From: Parabacteroides goldsteinii
GTDB lineage: Bacteria > Bacteroidota > Bacteroidia > Bacteroidales > Tannerellaceae
Assembly (NCBI RefSeq): GCF_015550595.1
Contig: NZ_JADNBB010000002.1
Span: 310,001 to 374,000, forward strand
Length of the DNA stretch: 64,000 nucleotides
Reading direction: 5' to 3'
Position numbers and translations under genes: made by a program. Position 1 is the first letter of the stretch, and every line of letters begins with the position of its first letter. The notes under the pieces are model-generated. The model did not search any database, was not told where the DNA came from, and saw only the letters and a list, made by a program, of their open reading frames with translations. This document shows positions 29,001 through 38,780 of the stretch, one piece after another.

Positions 29001-29524
29001 GTGACCTGTACAATACTGAAATCTTCGAAAAGAAACCGGTAGACGGTTTACATAAGAACTATGCATTCTCTCTGCGTTTCACAGACGACGATCATAAGGA
29101 CTTCTTACTGGAATCTAACCTGGATGGCGTATCTCACATTGCTTCATTCAAGGGCGCATGGGTGAAAATCCACAATGGTGTACCTGTATTGGCTGAATAC
29201 ACTGTAGATAACGGTAACCACGAAGATGACGACAAGAAGATGCAGGAACTGATCAACCAGGCTCAGATCTTCAACTTAGAAGATACTAGCGACTTTGCAA
29301 CCTCTAACGAAGGTGTTTCTACATCAGGTGTTAGCGTAATTGCTGGTGAAGGTTCGATCACTATCCTGAATGCAACAGGTAAGACAGTTACTGTAAGCAA
29401 CATCCTTGGCCAGACTGTAACAGTTCAGAATATCACTTCTGACAATGCAACTATCACTGCTCCTGCAGGTATCGTAGTTGTAGCTGTTGACGGTGAAAGC
29501 GCTGTTAAAGCTATCGTTAAATAA
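26066..29524 (+). CDS. Large exported protein with DUF6383-like C-terminus
   Basis: 1152-residue exported protein (signal MNKKFSTLLVGALLTTSLGAFAQ). The body has no recognisable enzyme motif; it is rich in Ser, Thr, Asp and Asn with repeated beta-strand-like segments of the form W-V-K / Y-L-K followed by short turns. The last roughly 70 residues (SGVSVIAGEGSITILNATGK, then TVTVSNILGQTV and ITAPAGIVVVAVDGESAVKAIVK) resemble the DUF6383 tail of many Parabacteroides proteins and, in outline, the beta-sandwich of type IX secretion sorting domains. Highly biased, smooth codon use suggests strong expression. It has its own promoter and terminator. Likely cell-surface or secreted; function unknown. 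Confidence 0.75.
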   Translation: MNKKFSTLLVGALLTTSLGAFAQGTTHVHTDENKIGHGITLRPTATASATIGDGINHFDADKLYQLTDADGKVLIQTRNYRTGELNLKLVDVADAPINASLWSIKVTNDNVSGVSYTMTNKETNLELVYAHVNATLFDEPTVTSTTNLDASILEGCLTNWTWYSTISQNTNFDYKPIYSYFANRDSVVVLQKNSSSEIIAAKYSHVEAETNVQAITDAVKLKPVLAGGIILTADDLNRMVDFQYDGTFTISSAVTPNTESPLLTNKFTAVELNDTDFPVVSTATATESVREKLGLSATSGADALVAEEFVYLKNAKGEVLSVGTEFYSSLSKELPLVLLEDAPTRVAIPEGTNLTPGTWEARSLFRFTYYPSNDSLFIEPMNALPKNPASSLWQNPDFAFNSVYNDLTKLHTNTAATPGAALHSDENGQVAVRIAYLTEGKAVITAKNTETDGGIALPGSLQTKFTFKDRDFKYLSRVNVDQGLYFITDVATGKNVVDNFIGRLMLDAATTAQDYNDMPATMWVVKTTGCGAVPTVAIYNREYADEVFEGQLYKDEKGVYFINRNYRSFRDKELQHADTYTFAAVEDNEAKTSPRHGYKHFKTEDLLYTKYYMNYNLFANQELYLNVSEEKSFAPTPGQATTYELTEAQNILVDGDKAIDVPFGYGAEIGLPQLARTAYVLKVSDKNLIDNDKIYVYLVSPQGKTPYYKAMTKEEAAASAADQPKLGVFYLKADQVKGDEICYVLVDINSGNVLRISNGWMQAHCEDGVGEMSYLPLDNVATERATAFAIITDNRPLYMDLGEVGKHINMFRARGTGSEFLFEDSNNQSNAPQVVKDFGYLGMTAEKIQPIGKESKTAIYADYVVSSTDRMPQYLFVVRPDSVKDGKWCNTHGYNPNCEHEVDYNGYLAGSFLINLTDSVKGSTNMLNNPDVYKWQSYTRLGFVEGVHQVDATGEYLYILKNGKKLADLRTKDGVLDPRDLYNTEIFEKKPVDGLHKNYAFSLRFTDDDHKDFLLESNLDGVSHIASFKGAWVKIHNGVPVLAEYTVDNGNHEDDDKKMQELINQAQIFNLEDTSDFATSNEGVSTSGVSVIAGEGSITILNATGKTVTVSNILGQTVTVQNITSDNATITAPAGIVVVAVDGESAVKAIVK

Positions 29525-29570
29525 ATAGGAAACTCCTGGTAAACCGTTAGGTTGACAGGTTACATACAAC

Positions 29571-29604
29571 AAAGCCCCGCTGGTTATCCGGCGGGGCTTT
29601 TTGC
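29571..29604 (+). terminator. Intrinsic terminator after the DUF6383-type gene
   Basis: AAAGCCCCGC/GCGGGGCTTT, a perfect 10-bp stem with a 10-nt loop, followed by TT and T-rich sequence. Confidence 0.9.
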
Positions 29605-29710
29605 GTATCAGGGAGCAGAATCGGAATATTGTACAACTCAATCGGAATAATATGACTTGCCGGAATTGCTGAAGATTGCTTCTTTTGTCAAGAAAATAAT
29701 CTTTGCAATT

Positions 29711-32700
29711 ATGAGAAAAAGAATACTATCCTTTAGTTGTCTTTGCATTTTGGCAATTACATCATGTTCAACGCCTGAACGACAATTGGTGTGGAATATA
29801 GGTGTGGCTGACAGTTCGGCCGTCGATCTGGCTTTGGGGCCTGACCGCTATAAAGAATTTCTTGCCAATGACTTTGGCTTTGAAGACCGGTATTATCTGG
29901 TTGGAAAAAGTGATGCCAAAGAGTCTTTCCCTTATGTTTTGCCCGGACCTGCCGACCAATGGGGAGGAACTTGGTCTACTGCCGGTCTGCGAACGCATGA
30001 CACTAATATTCTCTTTGAGTTGGATAAACTTCCGGTGGAAGGAGAATGGAATCTGATAGTAGATCTGGCCGACAACTCACCTCATATTCCTCCTCTATTA
30101 AAAGTGATGATCAATAATTGTCAGGAAGAGAAGATACAACTGGCTCCGGGTGGGAGCGATGCCTCTATTACCGGTGACATGAGCCAGGCTAACCCCGTCC
30201 ACTTAATTATTCCAGTAAAAAGAGAATCTTTGCGGAAAGGAGGAAACTGTATTACACTATCCGTCTTGGAGGGATCATGGCTTGTATTCGACCATGTAGG
30301 GTTGGAAGGTCCGGGAAGTGTCCGGGCGATCGCTCCGGAAAAAGCCTTTGTCCGTTCCGTTGAAGCAGCTAATTATGAAATAGAAGTAGAAGGAAAGAAA
30401 GTGCAACCGCTGCTTGTCGATGTCGAACATCTTGAAGGGCAGCCGCTTCTTTCTGTCAGACTTGATGGAAAAGAGATCCTGTCTACCCGTCTGGATACAG
30501 CCCGTTATTGCCTTGAAGCTCCGATGCCTTCCGTTACGGAGGGAGTGACAAGTGTCTTTGAGGTTCGTGCAGATGGTAAAGTGATTCAAAAAGGCGAGGT
30601 GCAGCGCCAGCATCAACCGCTTCAGTCTCTGGCGGAATATGTCGATACAAGGATTGGAACAGCTCATTCCCGCTGGATGATAGCCCCTGGACCTTGGATG
30701 CCTTTCGGGATGGTCAAACTGAGTCCCGATAATCAGAATGCAGGATGGCAGGCCGGTTATCAGCCGACCTTTGAAAGCGTAGGCTGTTTCAGTCATATCC
30801 ATGAGTGGACAATGGGTGGTTTAGGGATGATGCCGGCAAACGGTCCTTTGAGGACTGTTATCGGTGACGAGTCTGATCCGGATTCCGGCTATCGTTCGCG
30901 GATCAATAAATTAAGTGAAGAAGCACCGTTGGGATATTATAAAGTCGATCTTACCGATTATGGTATCCGGGCGGAGCTAACCGCAACCACTCATTGCGGT
31001 TTCCAACGCTATACTTTCCCGTCGGATAAAGACAGTGCCCGTGTTCTGGTTGATTTACATATACCGGCAGAGTATGATTATCAATTGAAAGATATTGAGA
31101 TTAAGAAAGTGAGCGATACCCGTATCGAAGGGTTTAGCCATCAGTTATCTAAAAATGTATGGAGTTCTGATGCAGACCAGGAATATACGATTCATTTCGT
31201 AATTGAATTTGACCAACCGATCTTGTCTATGGGAGGTTGGATAAATGAAAAGCAACAGCTGACAGATCGTCTGGCGGCCCGTGATATAAAAGATGCCGGA
31301 GTCTGGTTGCAGTTTGATGCCGGGAAGTCGCCGGTTGTACAGGCACGTTCCGGCCTGTCTCTGGTAAGCATAGCTAATGCGGCTGACAATTTGGAAAAGG
31401 AGATCAGTACTCCTTTCGGGTGGAAGTTTGATGAGGTGCGTACTAATCAGCAGAATGTGTGGAACGATTTGTTTGACCGGGTACAGATCACGACAAATAA
31501 CCGGTTGGAGAAAGTTCGTTTTTATACAAATATGTACAGGGCGTTGTGTAGCCGTAATATATGGAGTGATGTAAACGGAGAATGGGTCTCCGCCGATGAA
31601 AAAGTACGTCGTTTTACGGATCCGGATGATGTGGCTTTGGGGTGTGATGCTTTCTGGAATACGTTTTGGAATCTGAATCAGTTCTGGAATCTGGTAACCC
31701 CGGAGTGGAGTAACCGCTGGGTAAAGTCTCAGTTAGGAATGTATGATGCAAACGGATGGCTGGCAAAAGGTCCTGCCGGTATGGAGTATATTCCCGTTAT
31801 GGTGGCGGAACATGAAATACCGCTGATTGTCAGCGCCTGGCAAATGGGTATCCGCGGTTTTGACGGAGAGAAAGCTTTTGAGGCTGTGAAGAAGATGCAG
31901 ACAGCACCCAGTCAGAAGGTTTGTGGTGGTTATGCCGGAAACCGTGATCTGGCTCCTTATCTGAAACATCGATATGTGCCGACCGATCAGGGACGTTTCT
32001 CTAATACACTCGAATATGCATATGATGACTGGACCGTCTCTCAGTTTGCAAAAGCATTGAATAAGGAAGATGACTATACCTATTTTACAGAACGGGGTTC
32101 ATGGTGGCGGAATGCCATTAATCCGGAAACGGGATATGCTCAGATGCGTAGTAGCGATGGTCGTTGGGCCAAAGATTTCGATCCGTTCCATTCGGGAGCC
32201 AATCATCATTATGTAGAAGGGAATGCGTGGCAGCTGACTTATTTTGTTCCTCAGGATGTCCCCGCACTAGCGGAAGTCATAGGGAAAGATCGTTTTGTGG
32301 AACGTCTGCAATGGGGATTTGAGGCCAGTGAGCCCTGGCGGTATAATGCGCCGAACGACCAGTATTGGGATTATCCTGTGGTTCAGGGTAATCAGCAATC
32401 CATGCATTTTGCATTCCTGTTCAATTGGGTCGGTAAACCGTGGCTTACCCAGCGTTGGAGTCGTTCTATCGTAGAACGTTATTATGGAACGGGTATGGCT
32501 AATGCCTATTTGGGGGATGAAGATCAGGGACAGATGAGTGCCTGGCTGGTCATGGCTTCTTTGGGGCTTTTCCAAACAGACGGAGGTTGTAGTATAGAGC
32601 CTGTGTACGAAATAGCAAGCCCTTTGTACGAAAAGGTTGTGATTGATTTGGGAGAACGTTTCGGCAGAGGTAAGACCTTTACGATCGAGGCTCGTAATGC

Positions 32701-32857
32701 ATCCCGAGCCAATAAATATGTACAAAGTGCCGTATTGAATGGCAAGCCTTTACAGTCTTTCCGTTTCCCGGCATCTGAACTATTAAAAGGAGGCTCTCTG
32801 ATTCTTGAAATGTCCTCAGAACCTAATTATTCGTGGGGAGTGAAAGCTGATGAATAA
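29711..32857 (+). CDS. GH92-like alpha-mannosidase lipoprotein with extra N-terminal domain
   Basis: Predicted exo-alpha-mannosidase of GH92. The start MRKRILSFSCLCILAITSCST gives a lipobox; the longer frame from 29657 is unlikely. Residues 40-300 form an additional beta-rich part beginning VWNIGVADSSAVDLA, of a kind seen before carbohydrate-active domains. The GH92 core starts VDTRIGTAHSRWMIAPGPWMPFGMVKLSPDN, which departs from the usual GTGGHGHTxPGA loop, but the later hallmarks are kept: FSHIHEWTMGGLG, HHYVEGNAWQLTYFVPQD and GDEDQGQMSAWLVMASLGLF. Total 1048 residues, longer than the typical 750. It lies directly before a SusC/SusD pair and is probably part of that PUL. Confidence 0.82.
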   Translation: MRKRILSFSCLCILAITSCSTPERQLVWNIGVADSSAVDLALGPDRYKEFLANDFGFEDRYYLVGKSDAKESFPYVLPGPADQWGGTWSTAGLRTHDTNILFELDKLPVEGEWNLIVDLADNSPHIPPLLKVMINNCQEEKIQLAPGGSDASITGDMSQANPVHLIIPVKRESLRKGGNCITLSVLEGSWLVFDHVGLEGPGSVRAIAPEKAFVRSVEAANYEIEVEGKKVQPLLVDVEHLEGQPLLSVRLDGKEILSTRLDTARYCLEAPMPSVTEGVTSVFEVRADGKVIQKGEVQRQHQPLQSLAEYVDTRIGTAHSRWMIAPGPWMPFGMVKLSPDNQNAGWQAGYQPTFESVGCFSHIHEWTMGGLGMMPANGPLRTVIGDESDPDSGYRSRINKLSEEAPLGYYKVDLTDYGIRAELTATTHCGFQRYTFPSDKDSARVLVDLHIPAEYDYQLKDIEIKKVSDTRIEGFSHQLSKNVWSSDADQEYTIHFVIEFDQPILSMGGWINEKQQLTDRLAARDIKDAGVWLQFDAGKSPVVQARSGLSLVSIANAADNLEKEISTPFGWKFDEVRTNQQNVWNDLFDRVQITTNNRLEKVRFYTNMYRALCSRNIWSDVNGEWVSADEKVRRFTDPDDVALGCDAFWNTFWNLNQFWNLVTPEWSNRWVKSQLGMYDANGWLAKGPAGMEYIPVMVAEHEIPLIVSAWQMGIRGFDGEKAFEAVKKMQTAPSQKVCGGYAGNRDLAPYLKHRYVPTDQGRFSNTLEYAYDDWTVSQFAKALNKEDDYTYFTERGSWWRNAINPETGYAQMRSSDGRWAKDFDPFHSGANHHYVEGNAWQLTYFVPQDVPALAEVIGKDRFVERLQWGFEASEPWRYNAPNDQYWDYPVVQGNQQSMHFAFLFNWVGKPWLTQRWSRSIVERYYGTGMANAYLGDEDQGQMSAWLVMASLGLFQTDGGCSIEPVYEIASPLYEKVVIDLGERFGRGKTFTIEARNASRANKYVQSAVLNGKPLQSFRFPASELLKGGSLILEMSSEPNYSWGVKADE

Positions 32858-32917
32858 GACACTCTTTGTTTTGTCTGGATTATAATCTGTATTTCACAGG
32901 ATATTTATGTTTAAATT

Positions 32918-32955
32918 TTCTATCACAAGGATGTGTTATATTCTTTGTGATAGAA
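32918..32955. repeat. Hairpin in the GH92-susC gap
   Basis: TTCTATCACAA and TTGTGATAGAA form a perfect 11-bp inverted repeat with a 16-nt loop, 60 nt after the GH92 stop. There is no T tract, so it is a weak terminator candidate or an mRNA-stabilising hairpin. The rest of the 308-nt gap is AT-rich with no perfect promoter box; CATTACTTTG near 33063-33072 is the nearest to a -7 box. Confidence 0.5.
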
Positions 32956-33165
32956 TATATATGTTGTTTTATTGTTGATTACAAGTGTGTTATGTCGTGT
33001 TTGGGAATAGTAAGATAGTGTAAGTATATCGGATAATTTTATTATAATTCTGTAAAATATAACCCATTACTTTGTTGTAGAGTTAAGTAAGAATTACAAA
33101 GTAGAATTAATGGGATAATTATGGTATAGTATCATAAATACTAATTACTAACTAATAATAATAGT

Positions 33166-36100
33166 ATGAAACAAGTTAATCAAATGTCTAAACTTTTCGT
33201 TCGGGACTTGAGTCGAAGGATGAAAATTCCAATGATCCTGATTTTGTCGTTTTTAGTCTTTCCAGGCTATCTGGAGTCTAAAGAAGTGTTAACACCCCCC
33301 CCCCCAGTTAAAAACAGATAATAATATAACGGGGAAAGTAAAAGATGTTAACGGAGAGCCTCTGTTAGGGGTCAATGTTATGGTAAAAGGAACCTCTGTT
33401 GGTACGGTGACGGATATGGATGGTTCTTATTCTCTTACAAATGTTACCTCTAAAGATGTACTAATTTTTTCATTCTTGGGAATGTTATCTCAGGAAGTGA
33501 CAGTCGGAAATCGTTCTCAGATAGATGTTGTAATGACAGAGGACGTTATCGGGCTTGAAGATGTGGTCGTAACGGGCTATACTTCGATGAAGCGTAAAGA
33601 TATAACAGGTTCTGTCGCTTCAATAAGCGCTGAAAAGATCAGCAGAATCCCTGCCAACGATATTACTACCAGCCTGGTTGGAGTTCCGGGTATAAGAATG
33701 GATGGTAGTTCTATACGTATTCGTGGAACACGCTCTAGAAATGCCAGCAACGATCCTCTTATCGTATTAGATGGAATTCCTTATAATGAAACATTATCTT
33801 CCATCAATCCGGGTGATATTGAATCGATAGATGTCTTGAAAGACGCGTCGTCCACCGCCATATATGGGGCCAAAGGAGCGAACGGAGTTATATTGGTCAC
33901 TACCAAACAGGCAAAAAAGGGAAAAACGTTGGTTTCTTATGATGGTTTTGCCGGTATCGGAGTCAATAACCGGGGCTCTTTTGACGTAATGGATGCCGAT
34001 GAATACACCGCTTTTAAACGTGAAGCTTACCGGGCGGCAGGAACATGGAACAGTGAGGCGGATGATGCCAAAGCCTTTGCCGGAGCAGAGATCTCAAATC
34101 TGGGTACTATGAATACTGATTGGGCCGGTGAATATTTTAGACGTAAGCGTTTTTGGACAAATCATGTAGTTACGATTGCTTCCGGGAATGATAAAACCCA
34201 GTATAAAGTCTCTTTTAACTACCGGAATGATGATAGCCGTTATGAAAACAATCACTATGATAATTTTTATTTGACTACCGATCTTTCGCACCAGGTACTT
34301 CCTTTTCTGAAAGTCGGAGTTTCAAACCGTGCTTATTATACAATAAAAAATGATAAACCGGATGTTTTTCAGACAGTGATACACATGTCTCCTCTGACTC
34401 CGGTAAGGAATGGGGACGGCTCTTATAATACGTATCCGTTTGGTGATCCTTTTGTGAAAAACCCTTATCTGAATGAGAGTGATGAGGTTTATAAAGACAA
34501 GACGGAAGAATGGAAGATATTTCTTCGCCTATTTGCAGAAGTTAACCTGGCTAAGAACCTGACTTATAATACAAACTTTGCTTATAGCCCTTCTTTTTCT
34601 TCCAGAGGGTATTACTATGACAACAGAAGTGTATCTTATCAGGACGATCGTAATGTAGCAGGTATGCATAATAACCGTCAGGCGGACTGGGTGTGGAATA
34701 ATGTATTGAATTATAAGCTGAGTTTTAAGAAACATACCTTTAACCTGTCGGGGGTATTTGAAATGCAGAACCGTCAGTTGGTAAATACCGGTATGTCGGG
34801 AAAAGAACAGGAATCACCGGCTTATCTGTGGTATAATATGGGAAGACTGGTAGATTCTAAAACTCTTTCTTCCAGTTTTACCCGTTCACAAATGGTTTCT
34901 TACATCGGACGTGTACAATACGATTATAATGACCGGTATATCTTTACAGCTTCTTTCAGAGAGGATGGGGCTTCCCAGCTTTCTCAGGGACATAAATGGG
35001 CAACATTCCCCTCAGGAGCGATTGCCTGGCGTGCTTCAGAAGAAGAATTCATAAAATCGTTAGGTTGGATTACCAACCTGAAGCTAAGAGCAAGTTATGG
35101 TTTAACAGGTAATTATGCTATTGCCGCATATGCAACTACCGGTAATTTGTATGGTACCTATGCGAACTTTAAAACAGAGTCTGGAGAAATTCATTATCCG
35201 GGTTTGGAGCCGGATACCCGACCGACACCGAATCTGGAATGGGAAAAGAATAAAATGCTTGATATCGGATTGGACTTCGGATTCCTTGACGGTCTTATTT
35301 ACGGTTCTGTCGACTGGTACGATTCCAAAAGTTACGATCTGCTTTATTTGAAAACACTTCCGTATACTACCGGGTTTAATCGCGCCTGGGATAATGTGGG
35401 AGATACGCGTAACAGAGGTATAGAAGCTTCTTTATCCGGAACAATAATAAAGAAAAAAGACTTGGATCTGGGTGTGACTCTTTCTTACTATAGGAATAAA
35501 GAAGAGTTGGTGCGTTTGCAGGACCCAAAAATGAAAGAGGATATTAATAACGGACTTTTCGTTGGCTATCCTGTTAGTGGTGTGATCTATGATTATAAAC
35601 AAGTCGGTATCTGGCAAACAGACGAGGCAGACCTGGCCTCTCTCTACGGACAGAAGCCTGGCGAAGTGAAAGTGGCTGACTTGGATGGTAATGGAAAGAT
35701 AGATGGCAACGATCGTACGATCATTGGAACCAACAGACCTGACTGGGTAGGTGGCTTGCAGATCAGCGGACGCTGGAAAGATCTGGATTTCTCCGTTGAT
35801 TGTTATGGTGAGTTCGGTGCTATGGGTAGTGATGATTACAGTACGAATTTCTGGGCTTCTGAAATGGGACGCTGGAATACTGTAAAGATTGACTACTGGA
35901 CACCGGAGAACCCATCAAACCGTCATCCTCGTCCTGTGGCCGGTCAGAGTATCAAGTATTTGAGCTCTACAGGATATCATAAGAATAATTACGTGAATCT
36001 CAGGAATGTAACTGTAGGTTATACGTTGCCTCAGACACTGACGAATAAAGTCGTTAAAAAAGTTCGTCTTTATGTAACCGCAAACGATCCTGTCCGGTTT

Positions 36101-36175
36101 AGTAAGTTTCAGAATTCGGGCGGTATTTCATGGTGGGAAACATTTTACATTTTCGGTGTGAATCTTCAGTTCTAA
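33166..36175 (+). pseudogene. SusC/RagA TonB-dependent receptor, out of frame at a C11 tract
   Basis: Outer-membrane glycan transporter of PUL 1. The start MKQVNQMSKLFVRDLSRR is followed by a hydrophobic signal segment (MILILSFLVFPGYL), then LTPPP at a run of eleven Cs (33295-33305), after which this frame stops at 33319. The rest of the protein is in the +1 frame: LKTDNNITGKVKDVNGEPLLGV (carboxypeptidase-like domain), GLEDVVVTGYTSMKRKDITG (plug start) and a barrel ending IFGVNLQF. With ten Cs the gene would be one frame of 1002 residues. The intact downstream frame from 33380 lacks any signal peptide and would not be exported. Either a phase-off state, a fixed mutation, or a homopolymer sequencing error. 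SusD follows 16 nt later. Confidence 0.85.
33295..33305 (+). repeat. C11 homopolymer in susC (contingency-locus candidate)
   Basis: Eleven consecutive Cs in an otherwise AT-rich leader, codons 44-47 of the SusC gene. One base fewer (or two more) restores the reading frame. Position just after the signal peptide is where slippage would switch export on or off. Confidence 0.9.
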
Positions 36176-36191
36176 TTATAATCGGAAAAAT

Positions 36192-37826
36192 ATGAAAAAG
36201 ATAATTATAACGGGCATGATCGCTCTTGGTATATCTGTATCGGGCTGCTCGGATTTTTTGAAAGAGGAATCATATGGTTCGACGACTGCCATTTTTGGAG
36301 AAGAAAATGGTATTAAAGCGCTCGTATACCAGTCGTATACAAAAGTAAATAATCTTTATGGAGGTGGGGGACAATGGCCTGCTTTTACAGAACATGGAGC
36401 CGATTTATTCCTGAGAGGTGGTAATTTTACAGACATGGGAGTATGCGATTATTATGGATTGGATGCCTCTAACGGAAATGTCAGTTGGCTGTGGAACCAC
36501 TGCTACAAGGCTTTGGCGAATATCAATACATTTTTTGAAACCATCGATGATACGCCTTTTGCCAAAGAAGAAGAAAAAGATCAATATAAGGCGGAGATGA
36601 AAGTGATGCGTTCTCTCTTTCTTTGGATCATTACCGAAATGTGGGGAGAGACCTATTTGCCTCGTACAACCGATGAGGTTGAAGGTATGGAAGCTCGCCG
36701 CTCTACTCGTGCTGACTTTTACAAAGAGATTATCGGAGGATTGGAAGAAGCTATAACTATGTTGCCGGATAAGAGAACTTCGGAGTTTGGTCGTATAGAT
36801 ATGCCTTCGGCAAAAGCTTTTCTAGCCAGAATGTACTTATATAATGAACAGTTTGACGAAGCGATGGATATGGCTTCTCAGGTTATTGACGGTTCTTATG
36901 GCTTGGAACTTTCCACATCACTGAAAGATTTGTGGAACGACAGTAAGCGGAATAAAGAATTTATCTGGACTACGGAATTTGTTGAAGATGAATCTTTCAG
37001 GCAGAGTAGTTACTATTGGCAACATTTTGCAATGTTTATAGACCGCTTTGCCGGTGTAAAAACAGAATGTGGATGGACCGGCTATGGTGGTTGCGGTGCA
37101 GTACCTTCCTTATATTATATATCATTGTTTGATCACGATGCTGATTTGCGTTGGTCTGATTTGCATCAGTGGGTATGGTATTATAATGATCCGTCTGATG
37201 ATACATCGGGTTTCCCGAATATGCAGGAGTTGTATGCGGATACGGCTTTATATCTGAGCATCGATCCTATCTCTACTGAAGAAAAAGCCAGGATGGCTTC
37301 TTGTTATACCGCGTTTGACGTAAATGATTTGTATGATTCAAAAGGTGTGCCGACTGATCGAAAGACATTTATAGGAATGACAAAATTTGATGACAATACC
37401 CGCCCGGGTGATATGTCTACCAATTCCGATCGGAACTATCCGGTATTACGTCTTGCTGAAATGTATCTGATCCGGGCAGAAGCAAAAATCAGAAGTACCA
37501 ATAAGCAGGACCTGAAGGGAGCCGTTCAGGATATAATGACTATTCGGCAGCGTGCTATAAAAAGCGGATATGAGAAAGAGATGACAGTTACGGAAAAAGA
37601 TATGACTCCTGAATTTATTTTGGATGAACGCGGACGTGAATTAGCAGGAGAATTTCAGCGCAGACTTGATCTTAAACGTCTGGGCAAACTGGTCGAGCAT
37701 GTTAAGCTTTATAATCCGGATGCTGCGGCTAACATAAAAGAATACCATAAAGTATGTCCGATACCGCAAACGCAATTTGATGGTATGCCGGATTGGACTA
37801 CCCTTGGTCAGAATGAAGGTTATTAA
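36192..37826 (+). CDS. SusD/RagB-family glycan-binding lipoprotein
   Basis: Surface partner of the SusC at 33166; binds glycan and acts as the lid of the transporter. 544 residues with lipobox ISVSGCSDF. The N-terminal SusD signature (GIKALVYQSYTKVNN), the TPR-like helical half (MRSLFLWIITEMWGETYLPRTT) and the C-terminal RagB part (LRLAEMYLIRAEAKIR, ILDERGRELAGEFQRRLDLKRLGKL) are all intact. It starts 16 nt after the SusC stop. Ligand unknown; the GH92 neighbour hints at mannose-containing glycans. Confidence 0.93.
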   Translation: MKKIIITGMIALGISVSGCSDFLKEESYGSTTAIFGEENGIKALVYQSYTKVNNLYGGGGQWPAFTEHGADLFLRGGNFTDMGVCDYYGLDASNGNVSWLWNHCYKALANINTFFETIDDTPFAKEEEKDQYKAEMKVMRSLFLWIITEMWGETYLPRTTDEVEGMEARRSTRADFYKEIIGGLEEAITMLPDKRTSEFGRIDMPSAKAFLARMYLYNEQFDEAMDMASQVIDGSYGLELSTSLKDLWNDSKRNKEFIWTTEFVEDESFRQSSYYWQHFAMFIDRFAGVKTECGWTGYGGCGAVPSLYYISLFDHDADLRWSDLHQWVWYYNDPSDDTSGFPNMQELYADTALYLSIDPISTEEKARMASCYTAFDVNDLYDSKGVPTDRKTFIGMTKFDDNTRPGDMSTNSDRNYPVLRLAEMYLIRAEAKIRSTNKQDLKGAVQDIMTIRQRAIKSGYEKEMTVTEKDMTPEFILDERGRELAGEFQRRLDLKRLGKLVEHVKLYNPDAAANIKEYHKVCPIPQTQFDGMPDWTTLGQNEGY

Positions 37827-37837
37827 AATGAAATTAT

Positions 37838-38764
37838 ATGAGAACAAACTTTATAACAATAATAATGTTGGCAAGCCTTATGTGGATTTGCCAGTCATGC
37901 ACAGACGATGACAACTCTTCCGCCAGGAATAATTTAGTAGAATGCATCCAGAAAGCGGAAACTTCGATTGCCGAATCTGTGGAAGCAAATGAAGAGGGTT
38001 GTATCGCTCCTGGTTCGAAAGCTATTTTGCAGACACGGATAGACTGGGCGTATTTTATTCTTCAGAACTCTCCGTCGGATGAGGCATATACGAATGCGTT
38101 ATCCATATTGAATGATGCAATTGATGCTTTTTATGCTAATGTCGTTAAATCCGGAACTCCACTATTTGGCATAGGATCCAAAATGAAACTGGGAACTGTG
38201 GGTGAGTGGGGATTTGAAGAATGTTTTACCATAGAATGCCGGGTGAAATATACTGAGTTTGCAGGAGGCGATCAGAATGTGATTTCCTGCGAAAACGGAA
38301 ATTCCGGATGGATGCTTAGAAGTAGTGGAAATGTCGTACAGTTCTATATCAATGACGGAGGGTGGGCAGGTTGCCAGACACCGGCATTGGAATTGAATCG
38401 TTGGTATCATATTGCCGCAAGCTATGAAAAAGGTAAAGGGCTTGTATTATATCTGGACGGACAGAAAGTCGGAAGTTCTTCTTGTGGAGCATTGGTCGTT
38501 AATTCAGTAACCGATTTACAGGCCGGCACGGCACCTTCTTATTCCAATCGTTATATGAGAGGATATATCCAGGATCTGAGTCTGTGGAAAGATGTAAGAA
38601 TTGCGGAAGAAGTGGTAACAGATGTGAACTGTAATTTCTCCGGAACGGAAGAAGGGCTGAATGCCTACTGGCCATTGTCTCTTAATCTGGGTACGGAGAT
38701 TACTGATGAAACGGGCACACGTGTAGCCAGTCTCGTCGATGTTGTCTGGGAGAGTAATGAATAA
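37838..38764 (+). CDS. LamG/concanavalin-like lipoprotein (surface glycan-binding candidate)
   Basis: 308-residue lipoprotein (MWICQSCTDDD). A short helical N-terminal part, about residues 30-105 (ARNNLVECIQKAETSIAES to AIDAFYANVV), resembles the DUF4972-type segment. It is followed by a LamG jelly roll of about 200 residues, with FTIECRVKYTEFAGG, RWYHIAASYEKGKGLVLYLDGQKVGSS and GYIQDLSLWKDVRI. Position directly after SusD, 11 nt away, is where PULs usually encode a surface glycan-binding protein, so that is the best guess. No catalytic residues of GH16-like enzymes are seen. Confidence 0.8.
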   Translation: MRTNFITIIMLASLMWICQSCTDDDNSSARNNLVECIQKAETSIAESVEANEEGCIAPGSKAILQTRIDWAYFILQNSPSDEAYTNALSILNDAIDAFYANVVKSGTPLFGIGSKMKLGTVGEWGFEECFTIECRVKYTEFAGGDQNVISCENGNSGWMLRSSGNVVQFYINDGGWAGCQTPALELNRWYHIAASYEKGKGLVLYLDGQKVGSSSCGALVVNSVTDLQAGTAPSYSNRYMRGYIQDLSLWKDVRIAEEVVTDVNCNFSGTEEGLNAYWPLSLNLGTEITDETGTRVASLVDVVWESNE

Positions 38765-38780
38765 AAGAAAATGAAAATAG

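Noticed and set aside
32918-32955. Inverted repeat before susC 1 considered as an invertible-segment boundary
   Set aside because: Only 16 nt lie between the arms, too short to carry a promoter; it is a hairpin.
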